From Siphonobacter curvatus (GTDB taxonomy: Bacteria; Bacteroidota; Bacteroidia; Cytophagales; Spirosomataceae): a DNA stretch of 64,000 bases. A program made the position numbers and the translations under genes. The notes below the pieces were generated by a model. It was given only the letters and a program-made list of their open reading frames with translations. It was not told the DNA's origin and did not search any database. Shown here in pieces: positions 7,193 to 15,079 of this stretch (the stretch's first letter is position 1; each line of letters begins with the position of its first letter). The DNA is taken from NCBI RefSeq assembly GCF_002943425.1, contig NZ_PTRA01000001.1, positions 1,240,001 through 1,304,000 on the forward strand. Reading direction: 5' to 3'.

Positions 7193-9304
7193 CTATTTCA
7201 AAGCCTGATAGGTAAGCCAGGCGGCCACGTAAGCGATGCCCGTCATATACGCAAACTGAACTGCGGGGTAAAACCAGGACTTCGTTTCGCGGTACGTAGT
7301 AGCCAGTGTACTGATGCACATCATGGCGAACACATAAAAGATCAGTAGAGAAAAGGCAACGGCTGGGGTGAAGCGGGGCTCGCCCGTTTCCGGATTGATC
7401 TCTGTACGCATTTTGTCTTTTACCGTGTTGGTATCGTCATCACCGCCCAGACTATAAATCGTTGACATTGTTCCAACAAATACCTCGCGGGCGGCGAAGG
7501 AGGTTAATAAGGCAATACCAATTTTCCAGTCGTAACCCAAGGGGCGAATCACCGGCTCAATCCAGTGACCGAAACGGCCTGCATACGAAGCTTCGAGTTG
7601 GGCCGCGGAGACGGCGTTGTTTAGCTCCTGCTCCGGCAACGTTGGATTTTCGGTCCTGACTTTTTCTTCGGCTTTCTCAAAAGAATCGCCCGGACCATAA
7701 CTGGCCAGTACCCACAACACAATCGAAATCGCAACGATTACTTTACCAGCCTCCAATACGAAGGCTTTTACGGCATTGTAAACGGATAAGGCTACATGAT
7801 CGAGACGGGGTAACTGAAAGACGGGCATTTCCATAATAAAGAAGCTCCGTTCTTTCACTTTCAGAATCTTTTTCATCACCCAGGCCGAAAGCAAGGCCGA
7901 AACAAAGCCGAGCAGGTATAAAGCCATTAAAGCAAAACCCTGTAGATTGAAAACCCCCAGGATCGTCCGATCGGGTACTACCAGTCCAATCATAATGGTG
8001 AAGATAGGCAGACGGGCTGAGCAGCTCATCAAGGGCGTTACCATGATCGTGATGAGGCGGTCTTTCCAGCTTTGAATGGTCCGCGTACCCATGATGGCGG
8101 GTACGGCACAGGCCACGCTCGAAATCAGCGGTACTACGCTTCGTCCGTTCAAGCCGACACTTCGCATGAGTTTGTCCATCAGCACCATCACGCGGGCCAT
8201 ATAGCCGGATTCTTCGAGTAAAGAAATAAATACGAACAGAAAGGCGATTTGTGGAATGAAGACGACCACTCCGCCAATCCCGGCAAGTAATCCATCGGTA
8301 AGCAGGCTGGTAAGCATACTGTCGGGTAAGACCGATTTCACCCATTCATTGAGGGACGCCATGCCCGTATCAATCCAGTCCATCGGGTATTCCGCCAGCG
8401 AAAAGATGGATTGGAAAATGAGGAAAAGAATACCAAAGAAAACAGCGTATCCCCAGACCGGGTGCAGCAAAATTTTATCCAGCCGGGTCGTGAACGTTTC
8501 CTTCAGTTCACCATCTTTTTTACGAACGGCCGCATCGGCGATTTTACCCAATAGAGCGTACCGATCGACCGTTTCTTTGGCCTGAAAATCCGTGTGCTGA
8601 AAGCTATGTCGCTGGTTAATGGCCTGTAACTGAGAACGATTCTCAGTAGTCAGAAAGCGTAATTTTTCGGCCTGGCCAGCCATCAGCATGGCTAGATAGC
8701 TGTTATTGACACCGAATTTTTCCTTGACTTCTTCCAGGAAATCCTTGGATACACTCTCGAACTGCATGGTAGGCTTGGGCCGTTCGGCGTGTTCGAGTAA
8801 TTCGCCCTTGATGGTAAACTTCAAATTATCGAGTCCCTCCGCCGATTTTGCGTTAATGAGCACCACCGGAACACCCAGACGGGATGATAATAATTCCGGG
8901 TCGAGCGTCAATCCGTGAGCTTCCGCCACGTCCACCATATTCAGGGCCAGAATGGTATGAAAGCCCAGATCGGCCACCTGACTAAACAGGAGCAGGTTAC
9001 GCTTCAGGTTAGAAGCATCGGCTACGACCACGACTACATCAGGATAATCGTTGCTGGAAGGGTTGGCCAGTACATCCAATACGACCTGTTCATCGAGCGA
9101 CTTCGGGTACAAACTATATGTACCGGGTAAATCGACCACCGTAGCATCCGTATTTTTATCCAGACGCGTCAGGCCTGCTTTCCGATCAACGGTTACGCCG
9201 GGAAAGTTTCCGGTTTTTTGCCGGAGGCCCGTTAAGGCATTGAAAAGGGTAGTTTTGCCGCAGTTCGGATTGCCGACTAACGCAATGATGGGGGTATCTG
9301 CCAT
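7193..9304 (-). CDS. feoB: Ferrous iron transporter FeoB
   Basis: Inner-membrane Fe(II) permease with a cytosolic G-protein domain, 703 residues as usual. The G domain starts at residue 8 with GNPNCGKTTLFN (G1), then GNFPGVTVD (G2), DLPGTYSL (G3), NMVD (G4) and a NAKSAEG G5-like loop. From about residue 280 come hydrophobic segments and the two Gate regions (SGYMARVMVLMD and AVPAIMGTRTI, SCSARLPIF). The feoA stop is 28 nt upstream on the same strand, so feoA-feoB form an operon. Regulation by Fur is plausible from a site in the feoA leader. Confidence 0.97.
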   Translation of the reverse strand: MADTPIIALVGNPNCGKTTLFNALTGLRQKTGNFPGVTVDRKAGLTRLDKNTDATVVDLPGTYSLYPKSLDEQVVLDVLANPSSNDYPDVVVVVADASNLKRNLLLFSQVADLGFHTILALNMVDVAEAHGLTLDPELLSSRLGVPVVLINAKSAEGLDNLKFTIKGELLEHAERPKPTMQFESVSKDFLEEVKEKFGVNNSYLAMLMAGQAEKLRFLTTENRSQLQAINQRHSFQHTDFQAKETVDRYALLGKIADAAVRKKDGELKETFTTRLDKILLHPVWGYAVFFGILFLIFQSIFSLAEYPMDWIDTGMASLNEWVKSVLPDSMLTSLLTDGLLAGIGGVVVFIPQIAFLFVFISLLEESGYMARVMVLMDKLMRSVGLNGRSVVPLISSVACAVPAIMGTRTIQSWKDRLITIMVTPLMSCSARLPIFTIMIGLVVPDRTILGVFNLQGFALMALYLLGFVSALLSAWVMKKILKVKERSFFIMEMPVFQLPRLDHVALSVYNAVKAFVLEAGKVIVAISIVLWVLASYGPGDSFEKAEEKVRTENPTLPEQELNNAVSAAQLEASYAGRFGHWIEPVIRPLGYDWKIGIALLTSFAAREVFVGTMSTIYSLGGDDDTNTVKDKMRTEINPETGEPRFTPAVAFSLLIFYVFAMMCISTLATTYRETKSWFYPAVQFAYMTGIAYVAAWLTYQALK

Positions 9305-9332
9305 TACTTACTAATCAAAGCTCGGGAAAGAG

Positions 9333-9557
9333 TTACTGCAATTCCACCACTGCAGCTTCATCGAGCCGCAGCGAAAGAATATAATCGCCGACCTGCAGAC
9401 AAATCGGATCGCCCAGGGGAGCAATGGCCGTCAGCCGGATTTCCGTACCGGGCAGGCACCCCATCTCCAACAGTTTCAAAGCCAGAATCGTATCTTTAAA
9501 CCCGGCAATAATTCCTTTTTCACCGATTCGTAGCTGGGATAAATTCCGTTGCGACAT
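9333..9557 (-). CDS. feoA: FeoA domain protein
   Basis: A small SH3-like cytosolic partner of FeoB needed for Fe(II) uptake. 74 residues cover a single FeoA domain with hallmark strands EKGIIAGF, LLEMGCLPGTEIRLTAIAPLGDPICLQVGDYILSLR and EAAVVEL. ATG at 9557. First gene of the feoA-feoB operon, with a promoter box at 9615-9622. Confidence 0.95.
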   Translation of the reverse strand: MSQRNLSQLRIGEKGIIAGFKDTILALKLLEMGCLPGTEIRLTAIAPLGDPICLQVGDYILSLRLDEAAVVELQ

Positions 9558-9590
9558 AGTTTTTACTTCCTTCCGAAAACTGTACTACTA

Positions 9591-9607
9591 TTTGGATTCA
9601 TTCTAAA
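9591..9607 (-). promoter_or_regulatory. Possible Fur box in the feoA leader
   Basis: On minus, TTTAGA-n5-TCCAAA is an imperfect inverted repeat (one mismatch to TTTAGA/TCTAAA). It lies just after the predicted transcription start. It resembles the TTTAGA...TCTAAA half-sites of Bacteroidota Fur sites as I recall them. Weak on its own; supported by the target genes. Confidence 0.3.
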
Positions 9608-9614
9608 CGAGGGT

Positions 9615-9622
9615 CAAAAATA
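9615..9622 (-). promoter_or_regulatory. -7 box of feoAB
   Basis: TATTTTTG on minus is an exact TAnnTTTG, 58 nt before the feoA ATG. Confidence 0.5.
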
Positions 9623-9778
9623 GAAAATAGTTCCCAACCCGAACCAGATTTTTTCACATTCGCTTCATTTTGGAGTAAAGTCAGACCCTACTGATCGAAA
9701 GGCAATGCTTCCCGCCAAACAAGACCAGCAATCCCGACAGTTTTATAAAAAATACAACCAACCAGCCGAATTGTACCG

Positions 9779-9786
9779 TACCTTTG
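9779..9786 (+). promoter_or_regulatory. -7 box of the ccm operon
   Basis: TACCTTTG is an exact TAnnTTTG, 79 nt before the ccmB ATG. The 308-nt gap 9558-9865 otherwise contains the feoA promoter and no gene. Confidence 0.5.
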
Positions 9787-9865
9787 TAGGAAAGTACAGG
9801 AAGGTAAAAGGCGGCTGAAACCGGAGGCATTTGCCAATCCTTTTGGCTGAACGAGTAAAACCAGT

Positions 9866-10528
9866 ATGCGGGAAGTTAACGCTCTGATAGCGAAAGAAAT
9901 ACGTCTCGAATGGAGGCAACGAAACGCCCTTAATGGGATGTTGTTATATTTGGTGAGTACTATTTTTGTGTGCTACCTCAGCTTTCGTTTGAAGTCCAAT
10001 CGACTGGAGCCGCTTACCTGGAATACCCTCTTCTGGATCATTCAGTTGTTTACCGCCGTGAGTGCCATTGCCAAGAGCTTTACGCAGGAGCGGGCCGGAC
10101 GACTGCTCTACTACTACACGCTGGCGAGTCCGGTCGGAATCATCCTTTCCAAGATGATTTACAATACGGTGCTGATGCTGGGTTTGTCCGTACTGGGCTT
10201 CGGCATTTATGCGTTTGTGATGGGGAACCCGGTAGGGGATGTCGGAATGTATTTGGTGGCGATTGTACTCGGCGCCCTGGGGTTTGCCGGAACGCTAACG
10301 ATGGTGGCCGGTATTGCCAGCAAGGCCGAGAATTCGCCGACGCTGATGTCCGTGCTGAGTTTTCCTATAATCCTTCCCATGTTACTGATGTTGCTGAAGC
10401 TCTCCAAGAATGCCCTCGATGGGCTTGACTGGGGTTCCAGCAGCGATGAAATACTCACTTTATTGGCACTAAACGGCATTGTCTGGGTACTGTCCCTGAT
10501 TCTGTTTCCGTTTATCTGGAAAAGCTGA
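9866..10528 (+). CDS. ccmB: Heme exporter permease CcmB
   Basis: Membrane component of the System I cytochrome c maturation ABC complex CcmABCD. 220 residues with about six hydrophobic segments. Family features include the N-terminal EIRLEWRQRNALNGMLLYLVSTIFVCYLSF, then FWIIQLFTAVSAIAKSFTQERAGRLLYYYTLASP, and late membrane segments with FPIILPMLLMLLKLS. The ATPase CcmA is not adjacent: upstream is the divergent feoAB. ccmC begins 36 nt downstream, so this is the first gene of a plus-strand ccm operon. Confidence 0.93.
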   Translation: MREVNALIAKEIRLEWRQRNALNGMLLYLVSTIFVCYLSFRLKSNRLEPLTWNTLFWIIQLFTAVSAIAKSFTQERAGRLLYYYTLASPVGIILSKMIYNTVLMLGLSVLGFGIYAFVMGNPVGDVGMYLVAIVLGALGFAGTLTMVAGIASKAENSPTLMSVLSFPIILPMLLMLLKLSKNALDGLDWGSSSDEILTLLALNGIVWVLSLILFPFIWKS

Positions 10529-10564
10529 GTAATGTTTTAGTATTCTAATCATTGACGGATCAAG

Positions 10565-11224
10565 ATGGCCTGGTGGAAGTACCTTTGTATGTTATTGCTT
10601 TTTTACGTGTATACGGGAGGTCTGCTGCTGCCCATTCCGCACCAGCCGATTCTTTACGAAACCGCCCGTAACCTTTATTTTCACGTACCGCTGTGGTTTG
10701 CGATGATTCTGCTGCTGGTCCTGTCGGTCTGGTATGCCATCAAGTACTTGCGGAAGGGAGAGATTGACGATGATATTCAGTCGGTGGAGCTAGCCAATAC
10801 GGGATTGATTTTCGGAATTCTAGGTTTCATTACGGGAGCCATCTGGGGGAATTATACCTGGGGTAGTCCGCTACCGCAGGACCCAAAGTTGCTTTCCACC
10901 GAAATTGCCATGCTGATTTACCTGGCTTATTGGGTACTGCGGGGCTCTTTCCGTGACGAACAACAACGGGCCCGCATCTCGGCGGTATACAACATTTTTG
11001 CCTTTGCTGCCTTTATTCCGCTGACGATCATTTTGCCGCGACTGGCTTCTAATTCACTCCATCCCGGCAATGGTAGTAACCCCGGTTTCAAGATTTACGA
11101 TTCCGACCACAAAATGAAGCTGGTTTTTTACCCGGCAGTGATCGGGATGATTCTGCTCGGGTACTGGATTTCGTCCCTGCGGATTCGCTACCGGCGTTTG
11201 AACGAAATTGTAGAAAATAAGTAA
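10565..11224 (+). CDS. ccmC: Heme-handling membrane protein CcmC
   Basis: CcmC-type protein that presents heme to CcmE at the outer face of the inner membrane. 219 residues, about six membrane segments. The tryptophan-rich heme motif is seen as AIWGNYTWGSPLPQDPKL (residues about 97-114), with flanking candidate heme-ligand histidines in YFHVPLWF (near 38) and DSDHKMKL (near 180). It lies between ccmB and the ccmD-like gene. CcsA family members share this WWD-like motif, but length and context favour CcmC. Confidence 0.92.
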   Translation: MAWWKYLCMLLLFYVYTGGLLLPIPHQPILYETARNLYFHVPLWFAMILLLVLSVWYAIKYLRKGEIDDDIQSVELANTGLIFGILGFITGAIWGNYTWGSPLPQDPKLLSTEIAMLIYLAYWVLRGSFRDEQQRARISAVYNIFAFAAFIPLTIILPRLASNSLHPGNGSNPGFKIYDSDHKMKLVFYPAVIGMILLGYWISSLRIRYRRLNEIVENK

Positions 11225-11347
11225 GCAAAGTCATTGTGAGTACCCGTGATTTGGACTCATTTTGTAGCGTTAAAAAAGTTAATGGGTTGTCTGGAATCGT
11301 ATTCATTACCTTACCCTTGAACGCGTGATCGGATGCCCCCCTCATTC

Positions 11348-11557
11348 ATGAAAAAAGCAGGATTATTTTTATTGTTAAGCCTCTTGTCGGGCAACCTTTT
11401 TGCTCAGCAGGATGTTGAAATGGCCGATACCATGCGTTCCAACGGAAAAATCTTCGTGGTAGTGGCCGTGATTGCGGTCGTACTCATCGGGTTGATTCTG
11501 TACCTGCTGAACCTGGATCGGAAGCTTTCCCGTCTGGAGAAAGAGATTAAACATTAG
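11348..11557 (+). CDS. CcmD-like small membrane protein
   Basis: 69 residues from ATG 11348 (an upstream in-frame ATG at 11333 would add five residues before the signal peptide). The N-terminal signal MKKAGLFLLLSLLSGNLFAQ is followed by one membrane helix, IFVVVAVIAVVLIGLILYLL, and a charged tail DRKLSRLEKEIKH. That layout and its place between ccmC and ccmE match CcmD, which holds CcmC and CcmE together. The cleavable signal is unlike proteobacterial CcmD. Confidence 0.75.
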   Translation: MKKAGLFLLLSLLSGNLFAQQDVEMADTMRSNGKIFVVVAVIAVVLIGLILYLLNLDRKLSRLEKEIKH

Positions 11558-11608
11558 TCGTACCTCTCATTGCTTGCAAACCGCAACGTTATCCTTTCGA
11601 GCAAACAA

Positions 11609-12028
11609 ATGAAAAAAATACACCTCTTAGGTATTGCCGTGATTGCTGCGGCTATTTTCATTCTTCTCTCTACCGCTGGTGATGCCAGTACGTACGTTGA
11701 TTTCGCCAAAGCCGAGTCTATGGCTAAGGAAGGCAACGAAAGTAAAGTACACGTGGTAGGCAATCTGAAAAAAGATCCTTCCGGTAAAATTCTGGATATG
11801 GAGTACAATCCAGCCGTAAATGCTAACCTGCTGACGTTCTCGCTGGTGGATGATCTGGGCGTAGAGCGTACCGTTATTTACCACGAACCCAAACCCCAGG
11901 ATATTGAAAAGTCCGAGAAAGTAGTGGTGGTGGGCCGGATGCAAAACGGTGTATTTGCCTGCGATCAGGTATTGCTGAAATGCCCCTCCAAATACAACGA
12001 TGCCAAAGCCCCAACGGCGATGAAATAA
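11609..12028 (+). CDS. ccmE: Heme chaperone CcmE, CxxxY variant
   Basis: Membrane-anchored periplasmic heme chaperone that carries heme from CcmC to CcmF. 139 residues from ATG 11609 (an upstream TTG at 11570 is rejected). There is an N-terminal membrane helix (HLLGIAVIAAAIFILLSTAGD) and an OB-fold domain with VHVVGNLKKDPSG, FSLVDDLGVERTVIYHEPKP and VVVGRMQNGVF. At the C-terminus, where classical CcmE has HxxxY for covalent heme attachment, this protein reads LLKCPSKY, a CxxxY motif like that known from Desulfovibrio and archaeal CcmE. It lies between the ccmD-like and ccmF genes. Confidence 0.92.
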   Translation: MKKIHLLGIAVIAAAIFILLSTAGDASTYVDFAKAESMAKEGNESKVHVVGNLKKDPSGKILDMEYNPAVNANLLTFSLVDDLGVERTVIYHEPKPQDIEKSEKVVVVGRMQNGVFACDQVLLKCPSKYNDAKAPTAMK

Positions 12029-12096
12029 ATTGATGGGCGAAGGCAGGAATTCATCATTTCTGCCTTCGCCCATTCACGCATTCTATCCTAACATTT

Positions 12097-14700
12097 ATGC
12101 ATTACTGGATTGGAAATACGGGCCACTTAGCCATTCTGACTTCGTTTATTACGGCGTTGGTGGCAACGTTTGCCTACGTAAAAGCTTCCCAGAATACCCT
12201 GGAGGCCAGTTCCTGGCAGCGGTTTGCCCGCTACTCCTTCTATGCCCATGCAGTAGCCGTAGTGACGGTGGTCGTCAGTCTGTACTGGATCATCTATAAC
12301 CACTACTACGAGTACCACTACGCCTGGGATAACTCCTCGCGTTCGTTGCCGGCTTATTACGTGATATCCAGTTTCTGGCAGGATCAGGAAGGGAGTTTTC
12401 TACTCTGGATTTTCTGGCTGGCGATGATTGGCCTTACGCTGATTGCGTATTTCGGCAAAAGTAAAAACGAAGGCAAGGTACGCTTTGAAGCCCCAACCAT
12501 GGCCGTATTTGGTCTGGTACAGGCTTTCCTTTGCTCCATGATTCTGGGCGTAGTCATTCCCGGATTGGAGATGAAAATTGGTTCATCGCCCTTCCTGCTC
12601 TTACGCGAAGCTCACCCCGAGTGGCCGGTTTGGGCCTTGAAACCCAACTTTATTCCGGAAGATGGCAACGGCTTGAATCCCCTGCTCCAGAATCCCTGGA
12701 TGGTGATTCACCCGCCGACCTTGTTCCTGGGGTATGCCCTGACGCTGGTTCCTTTTGCTTTTTGCATTGCTGGCTTATGGCGGAAAGAGTATAAAAGCTG
12801 GATCAAACCGGCTTTGCCCTGGACGGCTTTAGGTTCGCTGATTTTGGGCGTGGGTATCATGATGGGAGCCATCTGGGCCTATGAAACGCTGAACTTCGGT
12901 GGTTACTGGAACTGGGATCCTGTAGAAAATGGTATCTACGTACCCTGGTTGGTACTGGTAGCAGCTCTGCACACCTTGATCATTTATCAGACCAACAAGA
13001 GTACGCTTAAGATTTCCAGCATTCTGATTATCGCTCAGTTTATCCTGATTCTGTACGCGACGTTTATGACGCGGAGTGGTATTCTGGGAAATGCGTCCGT
13101 CCACTCGTTTACGGATTTAGGACTCTCGGGTCAGTTATTGATTTACTTGCTAACATTCACGGTAGGTGCCATTGCCTTACTGGCCTGGCGTTGGAAAGAT
13201 ATACCGAGTTCCGACAAGGAAATCTCTACGTATAGCCGTGAATTCTGGATTTTCTGTGGGGCGACGGTGATCTGTCTGGCCGCATTCCAGGTTATTGCGA
13301 CGACGTCCATTCCCGTATACAATGCCCTGGTCGCTAACTTTGGAATCAAGTCAAACCTGGCTCTGCCCGCTGATCAGGTGAAGCACTATACGGATTTCCA
13401 GCTTTGGTTCTTCGTGGTTATCGTTATTCTAAACGCCATCGGTCAGTACTTCTGGTGGGGCAAGGTGAAAACGGAACAGAAGGCCACCGCGGTTGAAAAT
13501 GAGGTACTCGTGACCCGGGGGATGAGTTTCAATCTGGGTCCCTGGGAGGTATTCTCAACACCCTTGATGATTACACTGATGTTGACGGCTATCCTGCTCG
13601 TTGCGATGCAGATGGGAGCCTGGAACTGGGTATACATCGTTTTACTGCTGGCAGCGGTATTCTCGCTGGTGATCAACTTCTCGACTATTCTAACGGTTCT
13701 GAAGGGCAAATGGCAGCTTTCGGGCGGAGCCGTATCGCACATTGGCGTAGCTCTGATGCTGGTTGGTATTTTGTTCTCTTCGGGTTATTCGAAAATCGTA
13801 TCCCAGAATAAATCAGGTTTGATTATCTTCAATAGCAAGGAAGTTGATACGAAAGAAAACGTAGAAAATCAGTTGCTTTGGATGAACCAGCCCCAACAAC
13901 TGGATAAGTACTTAGTGACGTACAAAGGACAGTTTATTGAGGCCCGCGACGTACCCGGTTATCTGCCCAAATCTTCCGTGGAGCTGATTGAAAACGATTT
14001 CCACGCCGTAGCAAAACAAGATATTGTGAAGGATGGAAAAACGTACCACAAGAAAGGCGATACGCTGGCGGTATTCCCCGAAAACACGTATTACGAAGTT
14101 GAGTATCGGCAGCAGGATGGAAAGATTTTCAGTCTGTACCCCCGCGTACAGGTGAATCCTCGGATGGGTAACGCCGTTTCACCATCGATTCGTCACGAGT
14201 TAACCCGCGATGTATACACGCACATTACGGATGCTCCAATGCCGAACCAGGAAAAACAGTGGAGCCCCACTGAAACGCAGTCGGTATCGGTAGGCGATAC
14301 TTTGATTTTGAACGATTACGTAGCGATTTTCCGGGGTATCGAACCCATCCGTCAGGTTGATGGCATTGAGTTAGGTCCGCAGGATGCTGCCGTACAGGCT
14401 CAGATTGATGTATTCGACAAGAGTGGCCGGAGTGTACCCATCAAGCCAACGTACTTCATTAAAGACCGTACAGTAGGGTTAAAAGCTGCCACCAGCGATG
14501 AACTGGGCCTACGCATTCAGCTCGCTCAGATTGATCCCAAAACGGGCCTATTCTCGTTTAACATCAATACCACGCAGCGAGATTACATCGTCATGAAAGC
14601 GATTGAAAAACCGCATATCAATCTGCTCTGGATCGGTACGGGTCTGCTCGTCGTGGGTATGTTCCTTTCTACTACTCGTCGTTTTAAAGAAAGTAAGTAG
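12097..14700 (+). CDS. ccmF: Cytochrome c heme lyase CcmF
   Basis: Large inner-membrane subunit (867 residues) of the System I heme lyase that attaches heme to apocytochrome c. The many hydrophobic helices include the WWD motif GGYWNWDPVENGIYVPWL near residue 270, preceded by WMVIHPPTLFLGYAL with a likely heme-ligand histidine. After the main membrane region (to about 580) come a large periplasmic part and a last helix, LLWIGTGLLVVGMFLSTTRR. It is longer than E. coli CcmF (about 650) because of that C-terminal soluble part. No ccmG/ccmH follows, so the thiol-handling steps are encoded elsewhere or done differently. Confidence 0.93.
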   Translation: MHYWIGNTGHLAILTSFITALVATFAYVKASQNTLEASSWQRFARYSFYAHAVAVVTVVVSLYWIIYNHYYEYHYAWDNSSRSLPAYYVISSFWQDQEGSFLLWIFWLAMIGLTLIAYFGKSKNEGKVRFEAPTMAVFGLVQAFLCSMILGVVIPGLEMKIGSSPFLLLREAHPEWPVWALKPNFIPEDGNGLNPLLQNPWMVIHPPTLFLGYALTLVPFAFCIAGLWRKEYKSWIKPALPWTALGSLILGVGIMMGAIWAYETLNFGGYWNWDPVENGIYVPWLVLVAALHTLIIYQTNKSTLKISSILIIAQFILILYATFMTRSGILGNASVHSFTDLGLSGQLLIYLLTFTVGAIALLAWRWKDIPSSDKEISTYSREFWIFCGATVICLAAFQVIATTSIPVYNALVANFGIKSNLALPADQVKHYTDFQLWFFVVIVILNAIGQYFWWGKVKTEQKATAVENEVLVTRGMSFNLGPWEVFSTPLMITLMLTAILLVAMQMGAWNWVYIVLLLAAVFSLVINFSTILTVLKGKWQLSGGAVSHIGVALMLVGILFSSGYSKIVSQNKSGLIIFNSKEVDTKENVENQLLWMNQPQQLDKYLVTYKGQFIEARDVPGYLPKSSVELIENDFHAVAKQDIVKDGKTYHKKGDTLAVFPENTYYEVEYRQQDGKIFSLYPRVQVNPRMGNAVSPSIRHELTRDVYTHITDAPMPNQEKQWSPTETQSVSVGDTLILNDYVAIFRGIEPIRQVDGIELGPQDAAVQAQIDVFDKSGRSVPIKPTYFIKDRTVGLKAATSDELGLRIQLAQIDPKTGLFSFNINTTQRDYIVMKAIEKPHINLLWIGTGLLVVGMFLSTTRRFKESK

Positions 14701-14704
14701 TACA

Positions 14705-14941
14705 ATGAAAGGTTTTACGCTGAAAGAAATCCTGTTACTCTCGGCCAGTCTGGGATTTTTGATGATCTGGGTGAGTGAACTCATCGCCGGAGTAGTCAGT
14801 TGGAAAGAGTCGTATTTCTGGCTAATGTTTTCCATTGTTTCCCTGCTGGGGTTTCAATATTATAAAAACCGGCGAATGGCAAAAGAACGAAATGCTTCGC
14901 CACCCGTAGTACCCGATGTAAAAACGAAAAAGAAAAAATAA
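14705..14941 (+). CDS. Small two-helix membrane protein ending the ccm operon
   Basis: 78 residues from ATG 14705, 4 nt after the ccmF stop, hence co-transcribed and probably translationally coupled. Two hydrophobic helices (ILLLSASLGFLMIWVSELIAGVV and SYFWLMFSIVSLLGFQYY) are followed by a basic tail ending KTKKKK. I do not recognise a family. Its position suggests an accessory part of cytochrome c assembly or membrane anchoring. A strong terminator follows. Confidence 0.7.
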   Translation: MKGFTLKEILLLSASLGFLMIWVSELIAGVVSWKESYFWLMFSIVSLLGFQYYKNRRMAKERNASPPVVPDVKTKKKK

Positions 14942-14944
14942 GAT

Positions 14945-14977
14945 AAAACCCCACTTCCTTGGAAGTGGGGTTTTTCT
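14945..14977. terminator. Terminator of the ccm operon
   Basis: A near-perfect palindrome with arms AAAACCCCACTTCC / GGAAGTGGGGTTTT, followed by TTTTT on plus. It begins 4 nt after the last stop codon. Confidence 0.93.
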
Positions 14978-15079
14978 GTAGAAAGCTCGAAAAAAAGCTT
15001 CGAAGCTTTCGCGTACGCAACTTCACGGAAAACGCGTATTTTGCACCAAACTTCCGCAGGCAGCTGCCTGTGTTACCGG

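Noticed and set aside
9705-9818. 37-codon ORF (starting MLPAKQDQQ) before ccmB
   Set aside because: It overlaps the exact -7 box TACCTTTG of the ccm operon and has no recognisable similarity; likely chance.
11333-11347. Upstream ATG as start of the ccmD-like gene
   Set aside because: The second ATG at 11348 gives a clean signal peptide; the extra five residues would precede it.
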